From Gemmatimonadota bacterium (GTDB taxonomy: Bacteria; Gemmatimonadota; Gemmatimonadetes; Longimicrobiales; Gaopeijiaceae), in the NCBI GenBank assembly GCA_015664885.1, contig DQPL01000118.1:26166-90165 (forward strand): a DNA stretch of 64,000 nucleotides, in the 5' to 3' direction. A program made the position numbers and the translations under genes. Below the pieces are notes generated by a model that was not told the DNA's origin, did not search any database, and saw only the letters and a program-made list of their open reading frames with translations. Below, piece by piece: positions 25,713-34,219 of this stretch. How positions within the stretch are numbered: the stretch's first letter is position 1; the number at the start of each line of letters is the position of its first letter.

Positions 25713-28058
25713 TCAGCTGCCCGCTGGATTGAGCGTCAGGCGATGAACCGCGAGTTCTTCGACGGCCTCGCGCGTGAAGACGAGCGGAAAGTACTCCCCG
25801 TTCCCGAGATTCTCGACCAGGTTGTCGTAATAGGGGCTGCCCGGCTGCGCTGACTGCCCCGGCGAATTGCTGGCCACGGAGCGGTCCAGATCGGCCAGGT
25901 CGATGATCCTGCGGAAGTTGGCTCCCGTGGCGTTGACGGTCCCCGAACCGCCCGGTCGCTCGACCGTCGGCAGATCGAACGCCGATGCCATGATGTGGCG
26001 CAACTCACTGTCGTGAATCCTTCCGTATCGCCACCCTGTGCGGTCCGTTCCGAAGTCCCGCGCCAAGCGCTCCAGCGTGTCCTCAAGGCCCTGCTCGACC
26101 ACCGCCTGTCGTTGGCTGGCGGACAATGAGTTGTTGCGCGCCCCGTCATCGACCAACGCAGCCCAGCGCACGTAGACCGCCGCTGCGCTGCTCTCTTTCG
26201 TGAACTTCGCGTCCCACCCCGCGACCGCAGCCCGCGCCCACTCGACATCCGCGTCCTCGGAGGTCCAGCCCTGGAAGGAGGCGATATCCCGCGCGGCGCG
26301 CAGTGAATAAGCGTCCAACTGTATCTGCATGTGGTCGTCGACCGACAATTGCTCGCCAGATCCGAGGACCTGATGGAGTCGCGTGATTCGTGACGTTTCT
26401 ACTCCTCGTGTGGAGTGGTAGAAAACCGGACGCCCTTCGTAGCCCGGCGGATGCACGTTGTTGTTGGCGGTGGCGATGTAGCCGCGGCTGGGATTGAACT
26501 CGCGTGGCAGATCGCTTCGGAAGCCGCGCCACTCGTACTGCCCGGTGCCTGGAACGGGCAGGCGTCCGTTCCAGCCATCGCGGTCCGGCGTGAGCCCGGT
26601 CACCTGCAGCGCGATGTTGCCTGATACGTCCCCGCAGATGAGGCTGTGAGTGGGCACCTTCCAATACATCGCTCGATCGAAGAAGTCCTCGCAGCCGCCC
26701 GCTTGAGCCAGCTTGAAGCTGCCTTTGTAGGCGGCGGTGCCCGGGTATTGCACCACGGATTGAACCGCGTAGGCGCGGCGGTTCTCCAGATCCTCGTAGA
26801 ACACTGGGCCGTGACGGCTGAACTTCAACTCGACGGTGTGCGGTGCTTCGCCTTTGACCTGGATCTGCTCCTCGATGACGGTCAGTCGCTCCCAGCCATC
26901 TTGCCAGCGTACGAGGTTGGGGTCCTGCGGGTGCATCTCTTCGACGAAAACGTCGACCATGTCGGTGCCGGCGAACGTGAAGCCCCACGCCATGCGCTCA
27001 TTATTGCCCGCGTCCACGCCCACGAAGGGAGGCTCTCCGCCTCCAGTCACGTTCCACCCTGGAGCCACGAGATGCACGAAGTACCGCAGCGCGGGCATCT
27101 CGATGCGCCGATGCGGGTCATTGGCCAGGATCGGCACGCCCGTTGGAGAACGGGCACCACTCATGACCCAGTTGTTGCTGCCCTCGGTCGGGACTTCCCG
27201 GCTCGAGACTTGGGCCGTGCGCACCGCGGGCATGAGAGACCGATACTCCTCCACGACCTCGAGGTCGGGCAGCCTACCAGCCACGAAAGGGTCCGAGTCT
27301 CCCGCGCGCATCGCGTTGATAATGTCCTGGGTGATGATGCTGACGTCGAGACCCTCGGGGACCTCTAGGTCATCCCAGGGATCCGGCGCAGCGCGGCGAT
27401 TGGCTTCCTCGACTCCGAGGCGCGCGACGTTCATCGCGAGCTGCATCTCGCTGATCGCGTGGCCGCGAACGCTGGGCACGGCTAGTGCGGCCCAGCGCAG
27501 AACCACGGTGCGCGCGGTCCAGGGATCGGGCACGATGCCGGTGAGCCGGAACTCCACCGGGAGGTTGTCCCGGTTCTGTTCGATGTAGGCGTTCACACCG
27601 TTGGCGTAGGCTGTGAAGATACGCTCTGCTTCGGGGTGATAGCTTGTCCACTCGGACGCATCCCACGGCCCGCGAAACATCATCAGGCGCGTGCGCCGGT
27701 CGTAGTCGAGCGCCTCGGGCCCGAAGATCTCGGCGAGCCGACCTTCATGCCAGCGGCGCCACATCTCCATCTGCCAGAGCCGGTCCTGGGCCATGACGTA
27801 GCCTTGGGCGAAGAACAGGTCATCGTCGTTCTGCGCATAGATGTGCGGGATGCCGGTCTCGTCTCGCAGTACCTCGACCGATTCCCGCAGCCCCGGGATC
27901 GCCAGTTCGCCGTCGATCTGAGCCAGCGACAGGCGAGCCAGCTCATCGAGTGACTCGGGCGCGGACGTGCCACCGCAACCGGAGATCGATGCGGCAAGGG
28001 CCAGCAGCGCGGCTCGGGCGACACCTGTTGCGGGTGCTGAAAAGTGGTGGACGGACAA
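25713..28058 (-). CDS. Penicillin acylase-family N-terminal nucleophile hydrolase (lipoprotein)
   Basis: 781 residues from TTG 28058, which has GGGAGG six bases upstream. A signal ends in ISGC (Cys28), a lipobox. The acylase precursor layout is intact: alpha chain with IPHIYAQNDDDLFFAQGY near residue 70, autocatalytic junction GSNNW with the nucleophile Ser294, and ANDPHRRIEMPALRYFVHL in the beta chain. The family cleaves amides of beta-lactams, acyl-homoserine lactones or other N-acyl compounds. It is followed directly by dctPQM, so released acids may be the transported substrate. This link rests on gene order only. Confidence 0.85.
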   Translation of the reverse strand: MSVHHFSAPATGVARAALLALAASISGCGGTSAPESLDELARLSLAQIDGELAIPGLRESVEVLRDETGIPHIYAQNDDDLFFAQGYVMAQDRLWQMEMWRRWHEGRLAEIFGPEALDYDRRTRLMMFRGPWDASEWTSYHPEAERIFTAYANGVNAYIEQNRDNLPVEFRLTGIVPDPWTARTVVLRWAALAVPSVRGHAISEMQLAMNVARLGVEEANRRAAPDPWDDLEVPEGLDVSIITQDIINAMRAGDSDPFVAGRLPDLEVVEEYRSLMPAVRTAQVSSREVPTEGSNNWVMSGARSPTGVPILANDPHRRIEMPALRYFVHLVAPGWNVTGGGEPPFVGVDAGNNERMAWGFTFAGTDMVDVFVEEMHPQDPNLVRWQDGWERLTVIEEQIQVKGEAPHTVELKFSRHGPVFYEDLENRRAYAVQSVVQYPGTAAYKGSFKLAQAGGCEDFFDRAMYWKVPTHSLICGDVSGNIALQVTGLTPDRDGWNGRLPVPGTGQYEWRGFRSDLPREFNPSRGYIATANNNVHPPGYEGRPVFYHSTRGVETSRITRLHQVLGSGEQLSVDDHMQIQLDAYSLRAARDIASFQGWTSEDADVEWARAAVAGWDAKFTKESSAAAVYVRWAALVDDGARNNSLSASQRQAVVEQGLEDTLERLARDFGTDRTGWRYGRIHDSELRHIMASAFDLPTVERPGGSGTVNATGANFRRIIDLADLDRSVASNSPGQSAQPGSPYYDNLVENLGNGEYFPLVFTREAVEELAVHRLTLNPAGS

Positions 28059-28128
28059 TGGAACCTCCCGACTAGGGCTGGTGCAGCTGGCTACGGCCCG
28101 GTCACAGTGCCTCCGCGTCGGGGGCGAG

Positions 28129-29760
28129 TCAATCGCGCGGAAGGCGGACCGTGTTCGGGTAGATGCTGCGGCTGTCCAAGTCGTCGGGAACGGGAATGCC
28201 CGCGAGTCCGGCGAGCGTGGGTGCGAAGTCCACCGTGTAGACCGGTGAGTCCGAGGTACCGGGCTCGACGCCTGCGCCCATGAAGATCATTTCCACGTGA
28301 CGGTCCTACCAATAGGTCGATTCGTGGTTGGTACCGGTGGAGAATCCTACCAGGTCTCCTTCCCCGAAACGGACTTCGACGCCCCAACGAGATAGCGGCC
28401 CCCACGCGCGCCCGGCGTAATACCCGGCGTAATAAGAGTTGCGAAAGAGCACCGCGAAGGTATCGGCGGGCTCGCCGCTGGTGAGTTCCGCATGCGTGTA
28501 CGCCTTCGCTACGAGCCCGCGCTGCTCTACCAGCCGGGCCAGTCGCTCGGCGATGTCCTCCGGATAGCCTCCGTTGCGCGCCGCATCCTGCAGGGCCTGG
28601 GCGAGCTGTGCATTGCGTTCCGCCTCCGGGATACGCACCGGCGTCCGGGTTGGTGCCCATCTCCACCTGGGCTTTGGGGATGGTGACGACGCCGTGGTCT
28701 CCGGCCAGGCCGATCAACCATTTGTCCTCGCCGACCTCCTCATCCAGGTAGTCGAAGAACTCGCCGAGAATCCGGTCGACATGGATCAGGTTCGAGAGTT
28801 GCTCCTGGCTGAAGGGACCGAAGGCGTGCCCGACGCGGTCGGTGGCAGAGAGTGAGATCGCCAGATAGTCCTGTTCACGGCTCTGGCCGAGCTCGAATTC
28901 GTCGATGACCTCATACGCCAGGGCCATGACCGCGGCATCGACACGCGACTGGTCGAAGCCCCAGGCGTTGTGGACCTGCGTGTTGTCCCCCGGAGCCTCT
29001 TCCGAGCTCACGTGTGGGAATGTCGAGTAAATGCGGTCGTATTCGTATGCCGCGACACGTCCGGGCGCGCGAGACTCCGGAACCGCTCCGGTACCCCCGT
29101 GTCCCACACCGGCTCTTCCGCGATGGCCGGCATGACGCGCTGGTTGAAGCGTTCGAGCCACCGTGGATAGCGGTTCCGGTAATGCGTGGAGGTGATGAAG
29201 CGACCGCGCTCGGGCAGCAGCCAATACACGTGTTCGCTCGTCTGCCCACCCGTGGTGATCGCGGCACGGTCCTTCTTCGAGATCGATATCCGGCGCGACC
29301 GGTCGTTCGCGTTACGTAGCCAGTCGGGGAGACCGTCGCGCAGGATCGTCTTCGGAGAGCGCCCCTGCAGGGCCGGCTCGGTCTCGAAGCCCAGGATCGG
29401 GGAGGGAGGGTCACCGACCGTGTATGATGACTCCCAATCGAAACCGACCTTCCGGTATCAGGAACTGGCGACCGCGCCGTGGCGTGAAGGATGGACCCCG
29501 GTGGTGAGCGTGGCGTGTCCCGGAGCCGTGCTCGTGCGCGCGTGCGCGTGTGACGCCTGCGTGAAACGGAACCCGTGGTCGAGCAGCTGACGGAACCCGG
29601 CGGTGAAGGCCGGCTCATAGCGGTCGAGCAGATCTGCCCGCAGCTGATCGGCGACCAGCATGATTACCAGCTTAGGAGCGTCGTCCTGTGCCGATACGCC
29701 GGGCGAGACCGTAGCAGCGAGCGCCACAGGCAGAAACTGCACGCGGAGGAAGCCTCTCAT
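28129..29760 (-). pseudogene. PafA-like alkaline phosphatase family protein with four lesions
   Basis: Starting at ATG 29760 (signal peptide ending GVSAQ) the protein has ADQLRADLLDRY and the Thr-bearing THATLTTG-like segment TAPGHATLTTG. Then come TGA at 29458-29460 (where TGG is expected in VASSWYRKVG), a shift near 29055 at a GTGT, a shift near 28645 at CCCGG, and TAG at 28306-28308 within YW-DRHVEMIFMG. Between lesions the family signatures remain: YWLLPERGRFITSTHYR, YEYDRIYSTFPHVS, SATDRVGHAFGP and AGDHG. The reconstructed length (about 540 residues) fits the secreted phosphate-irrepressible phosphatase group. As it stands no active enzyme can be made. Confidence 0.85.
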
Positions 29761-29914
29761 GCCTCGCTTCTCTGAAGAATTCGACCACCACCCCCATCCG
29801 CCCTTCCCACCATCCTGACACGACTGACCGGGTCGGTGTTCCAAAAAGGGCCGCCGACTGCCAGTCCATCCTTGGTTGAGAACTAGATTATCAGTAACCG
29901 GAGCTGTGCGAACC

Positions 29915-30322
29915 ATGATCGAGCAAATCGAGATCCGCACGAAAGGGAAGGGCCTGCACGAGATCACCGGCACGGTGCAGGGCGTCGTCCGTTCAAGCGG
30001 CAAGGATCAAGGACTCTGCACGCTGATGATCCAGCACACATCGGCGAGCCTGACGATTCAGGAGAACGCTGATCCGTCCGCACGTTGCGACCTCGAGGGA
30101 TGGCTGGACCGGCACGTGCCGGAGGACGACCCGCACTTCACGCATGTGCCCGAGGGCCCCGACGACATGCCGTCCCACATCAAAGCAGCGCTGACCTCGA
30201 CCACACTCTCGATCCCGATCGTGCGCGGAGCGCTGGCGCTGGGCACGTGGCAGGGGATCTACTTGTGGGAGCATCGACGGCGCGGGTCGCTGCGACGATG
30301 CGTCGTGTATGTCGGGGGGTGA
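29915..30322 (+). CDS. yjbQ: YjbQ/UPF0047 family protein
   Basis: 135 residues from ATG 29915. It is a compact beta-rich protein with the family hallmarks LCTLMIQHTSASLTIQENAD and ALGTWQGIYLWEHR, including the conserved His residues around the trimer's metal-like site. Some members have weak thiamin-phosphate synthase activity, but the in vivo role is not settled. The next gene starts 9 bases after its stop, so it may be co-transcribed with the first zinc-ribbon copy. Confidence 0.88.
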   Translation: MIEQIEIRTKGKGLHEITGTVQGVVRSSGKDQGLCTLMIQHTSASLTIQENADPSARCDLEGWLDRHVPEDDPHFTHVPEGPDDMPSHIKAALTSTTLSIPIVRGALALGTWQGIYLWEHRRRGSLRRCVVYVGG

Positions 30323-30331
30323 GGGAGTCTG

Positions 30332-30858
30332 ATGTTCAAGACCTGCATGTTCTGCAACCGGCCGCTCGGCACGAACGAGGTGATCGAGCACTTTCCGGTT
30401 GGCAGGCGGTTGGCGTTCGACGCGGAGCGTGGTCGTCTGTGGGTGGTATGCAGGAAGTGTGAGCGCTGGAATCTCTCCCCAGTCGAGGAGCGCTGGGAGG
30501 CGGTCGAGATGTGTGAGCGGCTCTTCCGGGATACGCGCGTGCGGGTCTCGACGGAGAATGTCGGCCTCGCGAAGCATCCGGAGGGTCTGGAGCTCGTTCG
30601 CATTGGTCGGCCCATGAGGCCCGAGTTCGCGGTCTGGCGTTACGGCGACCAGTTCGGTCGGCGCCGGAAGGGGGCGCTGCTAGGCACCCTCGCAGCCACC
30701 GCGGTCTTCACCGGGATCATGGCCGGGGCCTCCAGCGGCTGGCATCGGCGGCGGCGGGCTGTGGTTCTTCTGGAACGCTTGGGTCAACGGACACACGCTG
30801 GCCAAGGTGCGGACCGACGACGGGCGAGTGATCAAGCTCATGAACCCCGACTTGCTCG
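30332..30858 (+). pseudogene. Zinc-ribbon protein copy 1, frameshifted and 3'-truncated
   Basis: From ATG 30332 the first 115 codons closely match the copy at 36385 (about 93% by eye), with a zinc ribbon of CMFC (Cys5, Cys8) and CRKC (Cys40, Cys43). After GIMAGASSG the frame breaks near 30740. The neighbouring frame continues GIGGGGLWFFWNAWVNG and TLAKVRTDDGRVIK, which aligns with the same part of copy 2. Homology then stops at about 30858, where sequence of a RelE-type toxin begins. So this copy has lost about 180 residues of its C-terminal half. The family is not one I can name. Confidence 0.65.
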
Positions 30859-30861
30859 GTA

Positions 30862-31162
30862 CCCGAGCGCTGTTCGCGAGCTGCGGACATTGCGGCCGTA
30901 CACTCGGGCGGCTGTCCAAGATGCGATCGAACGGCATTTGCGGCACGAGCCGGACCGCGTCAGCAGAAGCCGCATCAAGCGCCTCCACGGCCTTGCGCGA
31001 CCGTAATACAGGCTTCGAGTCGGAGAAGTGAGGGTGTTCTATGACGTCCAAGAAAACAGAGCCGAGGTCCTTGCGATCATCGACAAATCGTCGGCCGCAG
31101 GTTGGCTCGAAGAAGAGGCAACGGGGGCCGAGGAGGGTGGCGATCGCCGAGATGAAGGATGA
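30862..31162 (+). pseudogene. RelE/ParE-type toxin remnant, 5'-truncated and with an in-frame TAA
   Basis: One frame encodes PSAVRELRTLRPYTRAAVQ, IKRLHGLARP, then TAA at 31004-31006, then YRLRVGEVRVFYDVQ and EVLAIIDKSSAAGWLEEE to a TGA at 31160-31162. Ignoring the TAA, this is a near-complete RelE/ParE fold: helix pair, RLRVGxxRVxY strand and C-terminal catalytic strand. CAA-to-TAA gives the usual Gln before YRLRVG. The first strand and start codon are missing because the 5' end is fused to the zinc-ribbon remnant. Intact members cleave mRNA on the ribosome or poison gyrase. Confidence 0.75.
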
Positions 31163-31370
31163 CTTCTCTCGATATCTGAGGATTGCCGCTCGGGAGGATC
31201 TCGTGATCACACGGCACGGACGACCGGCGGGAGTCTTGATCGGTTTTGAGTCGGAGGACGATTGGCTCGTTTATCGGCTCCAGAACGATCCAACATTCCT
31301 TGCTCGCATTGCTGATGCTCGCGATGCGCTCCAGCGTGATGAGGGGACGCGGCTCGAGGACGTCGACTAA
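31152..31370 (+). CDS. Phd/YefM-family antitoxin
   Basis: 72 residues from ATG 31152, which overlaps the toxin's last 11 bases as in many RelE/Phd pairs. An upstream ATG at 31041 with GAGG seven bases before it would give 109 residues, but that leader lies in toxin coding sequence. The Phd core is present: EMKDDFSRYLRIA, LVITRHGRPAGVLIGFES and an acidic C-terminus (DEGTRLEDVD) for toxin binding. It looks intact beside a dead toxin, so it may be an orphan repressor or protect against related toxins. Alternative starts are not resolved. Confidence 0.75.
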   Translation: MKDDFSRYLRIAAREDLVITRHGRPAGVLIGFESEDDWLVYRLQNDPTFLARIADARDALQRDEGTRLEDVD

Positions 31371-31419
31371 CTAGGCCCTCCCCTGGCGGATGAGGCTGCT
31401 GGGGCGGATTGTCCCGCCT

Positions 31420-32421
31420 ATGCTGACTGCACAGAGGCCTCACCGCGCCGCTTCGGCGGTCCTCGTCGCCCTGCTCGTTGCCACGGCTTGTGGCGACCCC
31501 GCGCAGCGCTCGGGAGAGCCCGGGACTGACTCCGCCCGCGCGGACCTCCGTATCGTCGCTGTCACGCATGGTGTGTCCGCGAACCCTTTCTGGTCGGTGG
31601 TCATCAACGGGCTCGACGACGCGGCGCGCGACATGGGCGTGAGGGTCGAGTATCAGGCACCGAGCACGTTCGACATGGTCACGATGAGCGAGCTCATCGA
31701 CGCAGCCGTCGCCTCCCGCCCGGACGGGCTCGTGGTCTCCGTGCCCGACCCTGACGCGCTGGGTGCCTCGATTCGCGCGGCTGTCGCCGTCGGTATCCCG
31801 GTGATCACCATCAACTCGGGCGGAGACGCATCAGCCTCGCTCGGCGCCGTGGCTCACGTGGGCCAGGCGGAGTACGACGCGGGCTTCGGCGGGGGCGAGC
31901 GGCTGGCCGAGGCCGGCGTTCACCGAGTCCTGTGCGTGAACCAAGAGGTCGGCAACGCCTCGCTCGATACCAGGTGTCAGGGCCTCAGCGACGCGCTGGC
32001 GGAGCACGGTGTGCCGGTAGAGGTGCTGGCAGTCGAGCTCGCGGACCCGGAAGACACCCGCCAGCGGGTTGCCGGGGCGCTGCTGGCGGACGCCACGATA
32101 GACGGAATGCTCACGCTCGGGACCACCGGAGCGGAGCCCGCGCTCGCTGCGCTTCAGGATCTAGGACGTGTGGGCGACGTACACCTCGCAACGTTCGACC
32201 TCTCGACATCGGTGCTCGAGGCGATTCGAGACGGTGAGATCGATTTCGCCATCGACCAGCAGCAGTACCTCCAGGGCTACCTGCCCGTCGTCCTGCTCAC
32301 GCTATACATCGAGACCGGCACCGTGCCGGGTGGAGGGCTCGCGCTCCCGACGGGGCCAGGCTTCGTGACGTCCGAGACCGCCCAGCAAGTCATGGACCTC
32401 ACGAGTCGCGGCCTGCGGTGA
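31420..32421 (+). CDS. Sugar-type ABC transporter substrate-binding lipoprotein (RbsB-like)
   Basis: 333 residues from ATG 31420 (ATG 31390 is in frame and possible). A signal peptide ends in the lipobox VATAC. The type I periplasmic-binding fold follows: [19 protein letters not shown], then [20 protein letters not shown], [30 protein letters not shown] and [15 protein letters not shown]. The CUT2-class relatives bind pentoses, inositol or autoinducer-2. Its GTGA end overlaps the permease start, giving a binding protein-permease-ATPase operon. Confidence 0.85.
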   Translation: MLTAQRPHRAASAVLVALLVATACGDPAQRSGEPGTDSARADLRIVAVTHGVSANPFWSVVINGLDDAARDMGVRVEYQAPSTFDMVTMSELIDAAVASRPDGLVVSVPDPDALGASIRAAVAVGIPVITINSGGDASASLGAVAHVGQAEYDAGFGGGERLAEAGVHRVLCVNQEVGNASLDTRCQGLSDALAEHGVPVEVLAVELADPEDTRQRVAGALLADATIDGMLTLGTTGAEPALAALQDLGRVGDVHLATFDLSTSVLEAIRDGEIDFAIDQQQYLQGYLPVVLLTLYIETGTVPGGGLALPTGPGFVTSETAQQVMDLTSRGLR

Positions 32422-33446
32422 GCGGGCCCGCGTCCAGCATCTCCGATCGACCCGCCGCCGGCGTGCTCGCGCGACTGTTCACCCGCCCCGGGGCCGCGGC
32501 GGCCGTAGGCGCCGTCCTCATCTGGCTGCTCTTCGCCGTTGCGGCCGGTCCGGCGTTTCGCAGCCTCGCGGGCACGGCATCGTACCTGAACGCAGCGGCG
32601 CCGCTCGGAATCCTGGCGGTGGGTGTTGCGCTGCTGATGATCGGCGGCGAGTTCGACCTCTCGGTGGGGTCCGTTGTGGGCGTCTCGGGCATGTCCGTCA
32701 TGCTGCTCACCACGGAAGTGGGTTGGTCGGTGTGGCCGGCAATAGGCGCGACCGTCGTGATCTGTCTGTTCATCGGCTTTCTGAACGGCCTAACGGTGGT
32801 GCGAACCCAGCTGCCGTCCTTCATCGTGACACTCGCGACCCTGTTCATGGTTCGAGGCCTGACCATCGCCGCGGCCCGCGGCTTCACGCGCCGAACGCAG
32901 CTAGGGGGCCTCGACGACGTCGCCGGCTACGAGCTCGCGAGGACGGCCTTTGGTAGTGCTCCAGTGGCGGGGCTGCGAGTCTCGATCGTGTGGTGGCTCG
33001 GCTGCGCCGCACTCGCGACGTGGGTTCTGCTGCGCACACCCTGGGGAAACTGGATCCTCGCAGCAGGGGGTCAGCCCGAAGCGGCGCGCAACGTCGGCGT
33101 ACGCGTGGCGCGCGTGAAGATCGGACTCTTCATGACCAGCGCGCTGTGTGCGTGTCTGGTTGGTATCATCCAGGCGGTGCGCTTCACTGGGGCGGACGCG
33201 CTTCGCGGGCAGCTCCAGGAGTTCTACGCGATCATCGCGGTAGTGATCGGCGGCACACTGCTCAGCGGCGGGTATGGTACGGTGGTCGGCGCGGTCTTTG
33301 GCGCACTCATCTTCGGCATGGTCCGCCAGGGCATCGTAATGACCGGGATCGATGCCGACTGGTTCCAAGTCTTCCTGGGTGGGATGCTGTTACTCGCGGT
33401 CTTCGTCAACCGATACGCGCTCGTTCGAGCGCAGCGGGCCCCCTGA
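32418..33446 (+). CDS. Sugar-type ABC transporter permease (RbsC-like)
   Basis: 342 residues from GTG 32418, overlapping the previous stop by four bases. About ten membrane helices with CUT2 permease features: [33 protein letters not shown], the coupling region [19 protein letters not shown] and [20 protein letters not shown]. It forms the channel for the substrate delivered by the upstream lipoprotein. The stop overlaps the ATPase start as TGATG. Confidence 0.88.
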   Translation: MSGPASSISDRPAAGVLARLFTRPGAAAAVGAVLIWLLFAVAAGPAFRSLAGTASYLNAAAPLGILAVGVALLMIGGEFDLSVGSVVGVSGMSVMLLTTEVGWSVWPAIGATVVICLFIGFLNGLTVVRTQLPSFIVTLATLFMVRGLTIAAARGFTRRTQLGGLDDVAGYELARTAFGSAPVAGLRVSIVWWLGCAALATWVLLRTPWGNWILAAGGQPEAARNVGVRVARVKIGLFMTSALCACLVGIIQAVRFTGADALRGQLQEFYAIIAVVIGGTLLSGGYGTVVGAVFGALIFGMVRQGIVMTGIDADWFQVFLGGMLLLAVFVNRYALVRAQRAP

Positions 33447-34219
33447 TGCAGCCGACCACGCAGCCGGAGCAGCCGGCTTCGCCGCCCCGCCTCGAGGCGC
33501 GCGACGTAACGATGCGTTTCGGAGGGGTGGTGGCGCTCGAGCACGCGTCCCTTGCCGCGCGCGCCGGCGAGGTGACCTGCCTGCTCGGGGACAACGGAGC
33601 GGGCAAGTCGACGCTCATCAAAGTGCTCGCTGGAGTGCACCCGCCGACCGACGGCGTGTGCCTCCTGGACGGGGAGGCAGTCCGCTTCCGCTCACCCAGA
33701 GAGGCGCTGAGCCGTGGCATCGCGACGGTTTACCAAGACCTCGCGATGGTGCCGCTCATGAGCGTGTGGCGAAACTTCTTTTTGGGCTCGGAGCCGACGA
33801 GCGGGCGGGGTCCGTTCCACCGAATCGACGTGGGCCGCTGCAGAGAGGAAACACGCGCCGAGCTCGCCGCGATGGGCATCGAGCTCCGCGATCCCGACCA
33901 GCCCGTGGGCAGCCTGTCAGGCGGCGAGCGCCAGGCCGTCGCCATCGCCAGGGCGCTCCACTTCGGCGCTCGCGTCCTGATTTTGGACGAGCCCACCGCG
34001 GCGCTGGGCGTGAGGCAGTCCGAGCGCGTCCTGGAGCACGTACGCACGGCGGCCGATCGCGGCGTCGCGGTCGTGTTCGTCACGCATACACCGCATCACG
34101 CTCACCCCGTTGGCGACCGCTTCGTCGTACTGCGCCGAGGACGCGTCGTCGCAGACGAGCCGCGAGAGGCGCTGCCTGTCGAGCAGCTGGAGGCGCTCAT
34201 GGCAGGCGAGGCGGGTTAG
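33446..34219 (+). CDS. Sugar-type ABC transporter ATP-binding protein, single domain
   Basis: 257 residues. Walker A is GDNGAGKST (residues 48-56), signature LSGGERQ, Walker B LILDEPTAA, and an H-loop His in VFVTHTPHH. RbsA/MglA proteins have two ATPase domains; this has one, as in FrcA-type systems, so it must act as a homodimer. The gene ends inside the last 23 bases of the convergent PQQ dehydrogenase gene. No regulator or sugar kinase is attached to this operon. Confidence 0.9.
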   Translation: MQPTTQPEQPASPPRLEARDVTMRFGGVVALEHASLAARAGEVTCLLGDNGAGKSTLIKVLAGVHPPTDGVCLLDGEAVRFRSPREALSRGIATVYQDLAMVPLMSVWRNFFLGSEPTSGRGPFHRIDVGRCREETRAELAAMGIELRDPDQPVGSLSGGERQAVAIARALHFGARVLILDEPTAALGVRQSERVLEHVRTAADRGVAVVFVTHTPHHAHPVGDRFVVLRRGRVVADEPREALPVEQLEALMAGEAG

